From Hymenoscyphus infarciens (lineage: Eukaryota > Ascomycota > Leotiomycetes > Helotiales > Helotiaceae), in contig LLCB01000176.1 in assembly GCA_001414345.1 (NCBI GenBank), positions 1 to 64,000 of the forward strand: a DNA stretch of 64,000 bases, read 5' to 3'. Both the position numbers and the translations under genes were made by a program. Below the pieces are notes generated by a model. That model searched no databases and was not told where the DNA came from. It was given only the letters and a program-made list of their open reading frames with translations. Shown here in pieces: positions 1 through 12,547 of this stretch; within the stretch, counting starts at the first letter, position 1, and each line of letters opens with the position of its first letter.

Positions 1-1290
1 CTAATCTAAGAAGTCTATAACTAAGTATCTAGTACTTACCTAAGTATAAAAAAGATATACTAGTTATTAGTATAATACTACTACTAGGCTAGAATGTTTT
101 TAGACTATAGAAGGTATATAGGGAATTATTAAGCTTATAAATACTCTTATCCTTAATAAACTAAGTAATAAGGCTTTCTTTACCTCTTACTTATACTTAA
201 CTATCTTATATAATATTTATATATAGACTTTAAATTATTCTTAAAAGATAAACATAGATTTAATACTATATTAGTATTTATTAACTAACTTAGAAAGGAT
301 TTAGTATTAATACCTTATTACTTAACTATAGATACTAAAAGACTAGCTAAACTTTTTATTTAATAGATTTACTATTTTAGCTACTACTTTAAATTAATTA
401 TGTCTAATTAAGAACCTTAATTTATATTATTATTTTAGACTAAATTTTATTAAATAATTAATATTAAGCTTAAGCTTAGTACTACCTACTATAAATAGAT
501 AGACAAATAGATAGAGATAATAAACTAATATATTAATTAGAGACTAAGGCTCTTTATAATCTACTATTAAGATAACTAGAGCGAATTAATCCCTTTAATA
601 GACAGAGTATAAATAACACTTCTATACTTATCTATTAATATAACCCCTTATTAGCTTAAGTTTAGACTTAACCTAAAGACTTTATAAGACTAGAATATAC
701 TAAAGACTTCTATTTTCTAGGAACGACTTAACTATAATAAGGTAGTAAAAGTAGCTTAATATATATACTCTATTTAAGAGATAGCTAAAAATAATATAAG
801 TAAGGCTTAGAAAAAGATAGAAGATAGTATAAATTAATACTAAAGAGCTATTAACTAAAATATTAGAGATAAAGTCTACTTATCTACTAAGAATCTTAAG
901 ATAAATCGTCCTAGCTAAAAGCTTATTAAATAGTAGATAGAACCTTTTAAAATACTAGAACGTATAAGACACTCTTATAAGCTAAAACTTTCTAAAGGCT
1001 TATTAATTTATAATATTTTTACCTCTAATATACTTTTAAAGGATTTAAACACCTCTCTACTAAGATAAGAGGCTCTAGAGCCTTTACTAGATATTATTAA
1101 AGGTATATAAGAATAGAAGGTATAAGAAATACTTAGTAGTAGACTTTTTAGAAGATAGCTATAGTATTAAGTAAAATAGGTTAGATACGATTTAGATCCT
1201 GCTTAGTATTTTATAGATAATTTTTAGGGTTTACTATATTATTTAAGAGACTTTTATACTAAATATCTAGAAGAGCTAGAACTACTCTAA
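1..1290 (+). mobile_element. Ty3/Gypsy retrotransposon, 3' part of pol (integrase to chromodomain), RIP-degraded
   Basis: The plus strand still reads as the end of a Gypsy polyprotein despite many stops. Around 380-700 there is an integrase-core-like stretch. Around 880-1000 comes the segment with residues YLSTKNLKINRPS, and around 1150-1260 a chromodomain-like stretch with VRYDLDPA and YLRDFYTKY. These are the usual C-terminal landmarks of fungal chromoviruses. The 5' part lies outside the window and no flanking LTR was identified. Nearly every CA and TG is gone: the first 300 bases hold one of each. The element is dead. Confidence 0.75.
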
Positions 1291-2770
1291 CACCTCTCTA
1301 AATAGCTTAACATATAGGAATTAGATAAGAATTAGATAAAAGAGTTAATTTATAAAACTCTATTAAATACTCTCTAATTCTAGTTACTCTTAATAAAGAA
1401 CTTATAATAAAAACCTAAGATAAAACACTAACTAGTAAGAATATTCAAAGTTAATAAAGTAAAGAACTAAGACTAAGTTACTACTAAAATAAGGCCTACT
1501 AACCCTCTCTAGGCTATAGCCTCTCCTTTCTCTAACTTATTATCCTCCTCTCTACCCTCTTAAGCGTAAGGAGCCTAAATTAGCTCTTCCTCTACTACCT
1601 CCTCCTTATAAGGACGCTTCTTACCTTAGTAACCTCTTATAACCGGCTTTAGAGAGGACGCTCGTAAACTCTTTAAGTAAGCCTTAAAGAGGACTTAAAC
1701 CTAGGTTTAGATAGAGGTCTTACCCTCTATAGTATAGTATAAGGACTATTAAATATTAGTAACTAAAACCCCTCTAATAAGTAAGAAGTACTTATAATAA
1801 CCTTAACATAAAGTGTCTAAGTCTCCTCTAAGAGAGCGAACTATATCTTTAAACTATTCTTTAGTACCTTTATACTAGTAACAACTAACACCTTATCTAA
1901 GGCCTTAGTAGCCTTCTTAACCTCTCTCTTCTCCTCCTTACTCTAAAGCTTACTAAACTCCTTCTTAATAAACTATAGTAACTACCTAAGTTAGAACAGA
2001 TTTAGTATATATTTAGGATTAAACTTACTAAGATATATATAGTATTCTACTTTATATAGTACTTATACTTCTTCGACTTCGGCTTCTTAAAAGCGTATAT
2101 GTAATCTTTATTCTAAGATTTTACCTAAAGGTACTAAACGTAGTAGACTCGGTAGATAGCTAGAAGTGTACTAAGAGGACATAGAAGAGGTATTTTACTA
2201 TATTAGATTAGCCTTAAATTAGGTCTAATTAAGGAGGGAAGAACTTACTTTTATATATATATATATATAATATATATATTCTAAGAGATAAGTTAGTATA
2301 TAAGAATATACCTAATTAGAAGGTATTCTTACTGTTTATATTATTTAGATAAAAAGAAAAGAAGAAGAGAAGTTAGAATTAGGGAAAAGTCGCCTACTAA
2401 TATACTACTTATAATAATAGCTATTACTTTATAATTATTATTTATTACTTAATAATTACTATTATAATATATAATAATAATAAGAATATAATAACTCTAT
2501 AGTAGTATACTACTTTCTACTTACCAGCTAATCATTAGCTTCTCTTCTATTTACATCCTATTATTATATAGTATATAGTAGTAAATAAAGAGCGATTAGC
2601 TCTTAAATAATAATACTACTAGCTACTAACTCTACTCTAACTACTAGATATTATAATAGTAAGACTTTTATATTCTTTATAATAAAAAGATAAATAATAC
2701 TCTAATCGACTCGATACTATGCTAATTACTAACCAAAGACTTAGGACAAGTCTTTTTAAAGAAGAGGGGA
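1291..2770. other. AT-rich RIP-mutated sequence, no intact gene
   Basis: Shredded sequence with slightly more C+G in 1490-1960, where a plus-strand frame looks formerly coding but is not recognisable. A short TA microsatellite lies at 2251-2277. The bases just left of 2771 (about 2720-2770) match, in reverse complement, the internal sequence next to the LTR at 27300. They therefore probably belong to the element whose LTR is at 2771-3266. Confidence 0.5.
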
Positions 2771-3266
2771 TATAATAGTATACTATCCTAGATTATTATA
2801 TAATAGCTAGATTATTATATAATAGTATTATCTTAAATTGTCAGCATTTATAAAACTATCGATACCCCTAAGCAGTGCTAATACTCTTAATACCTCTAAG
2901 GCCGAGATTACGAATAACTAATACTTATATAAGCGAAGTGCCGAAGGTATTAATATCTAACATTTATATACAGAAGGGATTAAGGTTCAGATATTATATA
3001 TTTAGCTTTTCAAAGGATCAGAGGTTATATATTTAGCTTTTCGGCTCTTATTATTTAGTATTAGCTATATCAGACAGGGCTCGGTTATTATTATTATTAG
3101 AACTTAGAAGCTTCTAACCTTCTTATATATAGACGTTTATATTCGATATAGTAGAGAGACAGTTATTGTTTTCTTCCGTATTAGTACCTAGTATCTATAT
3201 ACGTTATTCTACCATACGCACTCCTATATGCCTCTACTATAGTTATATGTATTTCGTGCTATTATA
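2771..3266 (-). repeat. LTR, minus orientation, same family as the LTRs at 26989-29825
   Basis: The reverse complement begins TATAATAGCACGAAATA and ends AGTATACTATTATA, matching both ends of the 311-bp LTRs at 26989 and 29515. It is longer (496 bp) because of extra sequence in its middle. The adjacent sequence to the left matches, in reverse complement, the primer-binding side of the element at 27300. It is therefore read as the 5' LTR of a minus-strand element running towards position 1. No target-site duplication is visible, as expected for one LTR of a larger element. Confidence 0.6.
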
Positions 3267-5833
3267 AGTTCTATTAGAGCTAGAAATTATAAAATTAGAA
3301 CCGCGTTCTACTAAATCACGTAGACTATAAGAATAACTAAAGAGATAACTAGTATTATAATAATATACTTAAATCTTAAATATAGTAGATATATTAAGTA
3401 TACTAATAGTATATCTAGTATCTAAAAGTTTCTTATAATATAGTATCTTTTTATATTTCTTCTTTCTAAATACTAGTAGAGTAATAATATAATAGCGCTT
3501 CTTTATATAAAAATATTAATAATTATCTTCTAATATACTATTTTATATAAAACTATTCTCTAATATATTTTTAATCTAAATCTTTTAATTCTATCTTCTA
3601 TTTTTATTCTTTAATAGTTCTATATCTTCTAAAAGAGATTTCTACTACTTTATTTAATAACTACTAAATATATTTTCAATATCTACTTACGCTGATTATA
3701 AGTAGTTTATTAATATTACTTTTATATAAAGAAACTATATAAGTCTTTATTATTATATATAGTATTATAGCTTCTCTATTAAAGATTAAGATTAGTAGAA
3801 ACTCTAATAGTTATAAAAGAGAGTTATTACTATATTATTAACTTAAACTTAGTTTTATAGATAGTTCTAAAGTTAGAATAAAACTATTAAAAGTTTATCG
3901 AATATATTATATATAAGTTTTAAATCTTTATATCTCTTTAGTAAATTCTATATCTACTTCTATAATAAAAGTAATAAACTAGTAAATCTATTAATTACTA
4001 AAACCTCTTTTCTAATTCGAACTACTATACTATACTATACTTATAAATCCTATATCTATAAATCCTATACTATATTAGAAAATACTATTCTATTCTAACG
4101 CTTATCTAGATACTATACTAGTATAGAAAATTAGTAAAAGTTTAATATATTTACTTTTACTAGAAAACGATTACTACTACTATCTTTCTAAAAAGAATTT
4201 ATAATATAAGTTTATAGATATATAAAATTCAATAAAAAGAGTAAATAATAATAAATTAATAAACTATTTATAATTAAGTAAAGCGCTTAAAAAGTTAATT
4301 TAAAGCTTAAAAAGCTTAAATCTAAGAACTTTTCTTAATCGTTTACTAATTATCTATTAAGGCTAGTACTTTCTCTTTACTTTTACGTTAAATATAGATT
4401 CTTCTAATATACTCTCTTACTAATTTTCATAAAATACTAAACTAAGGTCTATAGTAATCTACTTATCGACTTCTATCTATTATTCTATAGTATCTAGTAT
4501 CTAATTTAGATATATTCTATAGAATATACTTCTTTCTAGTAAATAGATATAGAATAGTATCTCTGCTACTAGAGAGTCTAAGAGACTAGCTCTCTAGAGA
4601 AAAGATATAAGTCTTATACTAATAGTATAGAAATATATCTAAAAGTTAGAAGATACTCTAAGAAAGTGAAATATAAGATTATTTCTTTTTTTTTAAAGAA
4701 GTTAATAGTTTTATTAGTTCTATTAGTTTAATTATTTAAGTATATATTTAGATATTTTAATAAGTATTAGACACTTTTAAGCAACTATTTAAGTTATATC
4801 TATAGGTTTAAGAGTATTAGTAATTAGAAATATAATATAATATATATATATATAATATAAAAGAATTTTAAAACACTTCTAGTAGAGTAAATAGAAGAAT
4901 AAGAGAGTGATTTATATAGTAGCGCTCTTAGTATACTAGGCCTCTACTAGCGTTGAGATAGAATAGCGTAATCTACTATATTATATATTATAAGAGTAAA
5001 TAGTCTCTTATATACTAGTTATATCTCTACTCGCTTAGCTAGCGTTCTTAGCTATAAGTAGCTAGCTTAGATAGCTTTTTAAATATTAAGCTCTTTATAC
5101 TTTTATATATTTATAATATTATACTATACTATACTATACTTATAAATTCTATAATATATCTATAAAGCCTATATCTAACTTATAAATCTTATAAATTCTC
5201 TAAATTATATAAATTCTACTCTTAGAAATTCTATAAATTCTATACTCTATCTTATTATACTAAATCTATAAATCTATAAATTCTATAAACTAAAATAGAA
5301 AAGACTTATAAAATCCTAAAATCACTTTATTATAGTCTTATAGCTTTATAATTCTATAATTCTATAATCTTATACTTCTAAAGTCTTAGTCTAAGAAGAA
5401 AGTAATAAGAATTTATTATACTTTTAAAATTTATTTAAATTACTATTTTTTCAACTCTACTATCTACTTATCTCTCTACTCGTCTCTCTATAATTCTAAG
5501 ATCTATTTATATACTATAGTACTACTACTACTAAAAAGAGAGAGAGAGAGAGAGAAAGAAAGAAAGAATAAACAGATATAGAAAAGAGTATCTCTAAAAA
5601 AAGAAGAAAGGAAAAAAGAAATAAAAAATAAAAAATAAATAGATAACTAAAATAAGACTACTCTTATAATAAAACTATATAATAAGTTATAAATTAAGTT
5701 TAACTTAATATTCTTTGTTTTAAATAATCTAATCTTTTATTTTTTTATACTAAAGTCTTCTCTCTCTTCTCTAAAAGATTAAAAAAAAAAAAAGAGTACT
5801 CTAAAAGAAATAACAAAGCTTAGTAAGACATAG
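3267..5833. other. AT-rich RIP-mutated sequence with short tandem repeats, no gene
   Basis: No frame survives. Short tandem repeats include TATAC-type units near 4020-4080 and 5110-5150, CTATAAATT-type minisatellite units at 5150-5300, and a GA/GAAA tract at 5530-5570. Most of the sequence is probably eroded transposon, but no family could be named. Confidence 0.5.
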
Positions 5834-8800
5834 TATTCTAAATATACTAAAAAGTTGGATTAATAAATAGTAAATCGTAAATCGATAATCGTAAATCGTA
5901 AAGCTTAAATTAATACGTATATAGCTCTTTAGAGCTAAATCGTAAATCGATAAACGTAGATTTTTTAAGAGCTATTTAGATATAAATCAAAAAGCTTAAA
6001 TTACAAAATTCAAGTATAAGTAAGAGTAGAAAGTAGAAGGTAATATAGTATATATACGTCTATTAAATATATATATATTATAATTACTTAATACTTACTT
6101 TCTATTAATATATACTATCTAGTACTATATTAAATATAAGTATAATATAACTTTAAATCTATTATCTAAAACATTATAAATTATTTAGTTTAAATAATAA
6201 CGTTATATAAGTATCTAATAAATAAGAGAGAAAAAGAGATAATTAAGACTTTTAATACTATAACTATAGCTATAGTTTAACCTAAAAGCAAGAGACGCTA
6301 AGCCTAATTAGGTAATTAGTATATAATTAACAAAGTAGTACTTAAAGTAAAGAGAGTAAAAGAAGAAGTAAAGATAGTAAAAAGTAACTATAAAGTAGTA
6401 ATAAAATTAAAGTATTATAGATAATTCTCCTAGTATCTATATCTAAAGTATCTACTACTATATATACTTACTTCTTATCTCTCTTCTTATTATACTTATT
6501 ATATATAATCCTAACCTTTTTAGTAGTATAAGAGAGTTAATTAGTAAGAGTTATTTAAAAGAGAGTATCTCTACTCTTTCTCTTTAAATTAAAGCTATTT
6601 ATAGAAGTAATCGTAGTAGTAGATATTATTTTACTTACTAGCGTATTTATAAGTATAAGAGAAGTAGATAAGAACGAATTAGAGACTCTCTTATTAAGCT
6701 CTTAATTAAGTTTTAATTACTCTTTCTTATTAATTAATTTAAGCCTATCTTTAGTAATAGTAGTTTAAATATCTATATATAATTAAGTATTAAAATCTCT
6801 TATAATTTACTCGTCTATATCTATCTATTATTATACTATCTTATCTACTCTCTCTAGTATATTTAACTTAGTAGATACTATTAAGCTCTTCTTCTTCTTA
6901 TTCTCTATAAGAGATAATAGTAAGTATAAGTCTAGATTTAATATTTCTTTACTATTAGTATTCTCTCTTATATCTATATCTATATTCTTACTTCTTATAT
7001 TACTATCTCTAGAATTATTATCTCTATTATTCTCCTCTTTTAAATAAGTAGTAATAATTATAAAGTAGTCTTCTAAGTATATAGTAATAATTATAGATAT
7101 CTCTAGAAGATTATCTAATTCTAAATCGTCTACTAATATTATACTTACTCTAGTACTAGTACTATCTCCTAGTAATAGTATAGGCCTAGTATTCTCTTCT
7201 CTATTCTAAGCGTTATCTTTAAGTATAATAAGCTTATTATTAAGTATCTTAATAAGTATTAAGAGTTAAATTAGAATTAATAGCTCTAAGATATTCTATA
7301 AAAGTATAATAGATTATCTCTTTTTAGAAGATTAAGACTTATTATTAATATAGCTATTAAATACTATATATACTTTATAGTACTTTTTATTAATAAGACC
7401 TTTTAGTAAGTTAAAGTATTATATAAGAGCTTATATATTATTTACCTCCTTATAATCTATAGTACTTAATTAATTAGCCTTTCTCTTTCTAATAGTAACG
7501 TTTATAGCTAGAAAGACGTCTTCTATCTTATTAGTAAGAAGTAGTATATTAATAGAATCCTATCTACTAGAAGTAGACATTATATAGTAGATACTCTCTA
7601 AGAGCTTAATAGTAAACCTTTTAGCTTATATATTCTAGAGTACTAATTTAAAGTTAAATAGATCTTTAAAGTTACTAGTAAGTAAGTAAGATATCTAAAA
7701 TAGAAAGTTATTATTAATTTATACTTTAACTATCTTACTACGTTATACTATAGAAGTATATATAATTATAGAGTTACTCTTAGTAGTAGAGAAGTTCTTA
7801 GTACTTATTATATATATATAGATATATAGAGCTACTTAGATATAGAGTTTAATAATAGAGATAGACTTTAGTACTCTATAGATTAGAGAAGAAGAAGCTA
7901 GAGAACTTATACTAATTAGTAGTATATACTAAATTTAAGAGTACTACTTACTTTTAGCCTTTTTCTTATTAGAGATAAATCTCTTCTTATATACTTTTAC
8001 TCTAATTATTTTAGTCTTATTAGAAGTCTTTATAAAGAAGGATTATCTAGCTCTAGCCTTTTTCTCTTAGATAGCTCGCTCTCTAGCTATAGCTAATTTA
8101 TTCTTCTTTTACTTAATAATAAGAGTAAAGTAGTTAGTAGTAGAACGTTTTATAGTAGCCTCTTACTTCCTCTTAGACTTTATAATTAACTGTTATTTCT
8201 TCTCTTAGCTATCGAAGCTTTATATTATAGCTTTTATAGAGTAGTTTTTTACTTTTTATTAATAGTTCTTAATCTTATTATTAAAGAGCCTCTAAGGAAG
8301 CATAGATACGTGATTTTCTAGAGTACTTACTAGGTTTACTAAGAAGTAATAAGAGTATACTTTAAGCTTTAAACTCTTAGAATAAGAAGCCTAGACTTCT
8401 AAGTATTTAAAAGACTAATATTAAAGTATCTTAGTATATTTTTAGTATTATAGAGTAGCAAATATAAGGCTTTTAAAAGTATAAGTAAAAGTAATAGAAT
8501 AAAAGTAGGAAAATTAGAAAACTGTCTTACTTAAACTATATAACCTCTTATACCTTACTTCTTACTTTTAGTACTATTTATAAGGTCTTAATATACTATT
8601 CTAGTTTATATTAAATAATTACTAGTTATATAGTATATTATCTTCTATAAAGGCTAGGACTTTGTTTACTATTCTATAAGTATTTATAAAAGTAGATATA
8701 AGTAAGACTAGATTAAAAGATATTCTAATTCAAGTAACTACTTAAGAGCTAGCTTAGAAACCTCTTCTAAGAACCGAGAAGGTTCTAAAAGTAAGTAATC

Positions 8801-11608
8801 GATACTAAGCCTAATTCGTAAATTATTTACTACTACTAATAAAAGTTAGTAATCTATATACTTAAAATAGCCTAAAAACATAATATTCTAAATTAATTCT
8901 TTTACCTTTTATTTAAGTATAGAATAGTATTATTTATGTTTATAAAGCTAACTAGAACTTAATAGACGTAGAACCTATAATATTACGATTTTTTAAAGAT
9001 TTAAGAGTCTAAGATTACTAACTTTTATTAATAGTAGTAAGTAATTTATAAATTAGACTTAGTACTAATAGTTGTAGTTAGTAGGTTTACTCTACTAAAA
9101 TCCCTCTCTAGATACTTAGAGAATTACATATCTATAACTATATCTATAACCTTATATAAATCACTTCTAATTTTAATTAAAAGTTAATAAACATGTCTAT
9201 TCCTCTCTAGAGTTATATTAAGCCTTTTTTTATACTTAAAATATATGAATTTTAAGCTTAGAGCTCGGCTTATATTTAGTATAGGTTTATTCTTAGTTTA
9301 GTATATCTGTTTACTTATTAATTATAGATAGTAAAAGCAACGCTACTAGCTAACTCTCTATACCTTTTATAGATAGTAATATATACTTCCTTTGTTATAT
9401 TACTCTCTATTAACGTTCTATTTACCTTAGCTAGTAGGTAATTATAATTATAGACTATTATAGAGTCTATAGTTAGTTAGTAGATTATAATATTATAATC
9501 CTAGAGTTACTATTATAGCTAGAGATATATATTAAGTATAAGGTTACTAATAAGAAGAGAGAGGATTAAGGATTTAAGACCTTACTCTTTAAATAGACTT
9601 AAAAGACTATCTTTTAGTAGATAACCTAGGATTAGAATTATTAAAGCCCTCTACTATAACAACGACGTTTAATACTATCTATTAGTAGAAGAGCTCTATA
9701 AAGGAGGAGGCCTAATCCTAAGAATAAATTAGTAGCCTCTAAGGTAGATTAATTAAATATAAATTTATCTACTAATATCTATCTCTAAATCTCCTTCTAA
9801 ATTATCTTTAACTAGTAAGGTATACCTATTAGTTATATACTCTCTTAAATCCTTATCTAATTCTACTAAACTATTATTATCTAACTCTTCTAATTCCTTA
9901 TCTAAGAAGTTACTATTATATAGATAATCTAGTACTACGTTCGTTACTTAATCGCTTCTATCTTCGTTATTAAAGTATATATTAAATTTATCTTAATTAA
10001 CTTCTTTAGCTTTCTTTAATTCTTAAGCTACTTTAAAGTATAACTTCTACTTATATACTCTCTCTAGCTTATCTAAAAAGCCTAATCCTACTAAATTACT
10101 CTCTTAGATATACGCTAATAATTCTACTCTTAAATCTAAGTACGCTATAGTATAAGTTTCCTCTTCTTTAGTATATATTATCTTATTAATTAGTAGCATA
10201 TATCTATATACTAATAATTTTATTTTATACTACTCTAGAGTTATCTAAGGCAAATATATATTAATATCCTAATTCTTATATAATTCCTAAAGCTTAGTAA
10301 GCTTCTTAGTAGACACCTTAATACTATAATCGTCTATTAGATACACTTTACTCCTAGAATAGTAAAAGTTAGTCGATAGTACTCTTAGTACTCTATACTC
10401 TTAATTAGTATTAGTATAAATATAATAGCGATTTTATATATATATAAACGTTTAAAGCTCCTTTTAGATAATTAGAATATATATATATATAATATAGCGA
10501 TTATATTAAAGAGGCTCTTTTTAGAAAAATAACCTCTTTTTATAGATACTCTAGAAGTATATCTTCTACTTATTTAAAGACTCTTTTATAAGCTATTCTT
10601 ACTAAGCCTTAATATATTAGTTAGCTATAGAAGTACTAAACTAATATAGGTCTAAAAATTAGTATAGCTCTCTACTACTTTCTATAGCTTATTATTAATA
10701 AAGTATATAGTAAGCGTCTACTACTATTAGAGATTCCGATTCTTAATCTAATTATATATAATATAGTATCTTTCTAAGGCTACTTATAGTATCGTTATAT
10801 TACTATAGAGTAAATACTACTATATTATTCAAGATATCGTAATAGCTTTAAAAGAGAAATTAAGTATAGGTATTAATACTAGTATATATCTTAATACTAA
10901 TAAACCTTAATTTATAATATCTATTAATACTCTATATAAAATTAGACTCTAGTATAATATATTCACTATAAGTATTCTTAATCTCTTATAACCTATGATT
11001 ATACCTCTTCTTATTAATCTTTAATAGCGCCTTTTAAATCTTATTCTAGCTCTATCTTTTATCTCTATCTCTATTAATACTATAAGTATTAAGATACGTA
11101 TAGAGGAACCTAAGGTCGAAGCTCCTTATAGTACTAAAGTAGCTATATTCGTAGATCTTATACTAAAGAATAGCCTCTAGCTCTTTACGCTCTTCCTATA
11201 TAAGGAACTTTCAACGTCGAAGGCCTATCTTAAATCGTAACCTTTAAAGCCTTTAAAGCTTAATTATAAAGCTCTTATAATTTAACATATATACTATACT
11301 TAAATTAGACAATCCTATATCTTTAAAGAGATATACTACTCGTATATATAAGGTAGAAGTAGTTTTACTTTTTTTATACTAGCGAAGGTTCTACCTTATA
11401 TTAATTTAGAGCTTAAAAGTAGTATTAGAGATATTAATATTATACTTACTTTTAAGAATATCGTATATCTCTTAAGTAAGAACTTCCTTTTAATATAACT
11501 CCTCTATAAATACTCTATATAGCTCTAAATCGATAAACTAACGTAGTATATTTAGGCTTCTATTATACGCTTAAAATCGCTCTTTTTACACTTTCTACTA
11601 TATAGAGT

Positions 11609-11957
11609 CGCTACTAGAGCTTATCCTCTTCCTTCTCCTATCGTCGTTAATATTCGAATTCAAGAAAGAAGAGAGAGTATATATAGTAGTAGGATAATAC
11701 TTTTAAAGAAAGGAATAATATAGAGTAGTATTTAAAGGAAGAAGCAACTAATTCAATTTATCTTAAGAGGTTCTACTACTAAGAATATTACACTTTAATA
11801 GATATCTAAAGCTACTACTAGAGCTTATTCTCTTCTTTCTTCTATTGTTATTAGTACTCGAATTTAAGAGAGGAGAGAGAGTATATATAGTAGTAGAATA
11901 ACACTTTTAAAGGAAGGAATAATAGAGAGTAGTATATAGTATTTAAAAGAAGAAGTA
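11609..11957. repeat. Imperfect direct duplication, about 140 bp per copy
   Basis: 11609-11745 and 11814-11957 share the order CTACTAGAGCTTAT, TCTTC-rich stretch, TTCGAAT/CTCGAAT, GAGAGAGTATATATAGTAGTAG, AGGAATAATA and a final GAAGAAG. The copies differ mainly by transitions. The function is unknown, and the duplication lies inside the family B element. Confidence 0.6.
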
Positions 11958-12427
11958 ATATAAGAAGGTTAGTATATAGAGTAAGTACACTTTTTAGCTT
12001 ATAAAATAAATAGCGCTAACTCTAATTAAGAAATTAGTATATAATTAAGAAAAGTAGCTAAAAGTGCTTAAATAATCTTAAAGTAAGATTATTTAAGCTT
12101 TTAAAGTAAGCTAATTACTTCGATATTAAGTAATCTAGAGTAATTAGTTTAAAAAAGGCCTAGTTTTAAGATATAATTTAAGAACTTATTATAGTAATAA
12201 AAGTCGATTTATATAGTCTTTTTATATTATATATATATATCTTTTACTCTAATATGTTTTAATTTAATATTTAATACCTTTTATAATTATTTATTAATTA
12301 TATAACTTTTATAATTTATAATTTACGATTTACGATTTAGCCTCTAAAAAATCTACGTTTATTAATTTATAATTTATAATTTGCGATTTAGCTTTAAAGA
12401 GCTATATACTTAGAAATCTAAGCTTTA

Positions 12428-12497
12428 TGATTTACGATTTACGATTTACGATTTACGATTTACGATTTACGATTTACGATTTACGATTTGCGATTTA
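12428..12497. repeat. TTTACGA heptamer array
   Basis: About nine head-to-tail copies of the 7-bp unit TTTACGA, the last ones varying to TTTGCGA. It sits just inside the right end of the family B element. Shorter runs of the same unit (as TCGTAAA) occur near 5868-5905, 14395-14420 and 56275-56300, always just inside a transposon tip. The array is subterminal, so it may be a transposase-binding repeat. Confidence 0.85.
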
Positions 12498-12547
12498 GTC
12501 GTCGTTTCCGACTTTTAGTATATACGAGACGTCTTATATATACGAGA

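Larger units (their letters stand above)
5834..12543. mobile_element. TIR transposon (family B), about 6.7 kb, RIP-degraded
   Basis: The two ends are inverted copies of each other. The left end (5834-6000) has ATATACTAAAAAG followed by AAATCGTAAATCG repeats, then TATATAGCTCTTT and AAACGTAGATTTTTT. The reverse complement of 12300-12543 has the same blocks in the same order. Differences at the tips are mostly transitions, as RIP would produce. The interior has no intact frame and I could not recognise a transposase, so the superfamily is open. End coordinates are good to a few bases, and no clear target-site duplication was found. Confidence 0.55.

Noticed and set aside
12428..12497. Heptamer array as a CRISPR-like or telomere-like repeat
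   Set aside because: There are no spacers, the host is a eukaryote, and the unit is not TTAGGG. Its subterminal place in a transposon explains it better.
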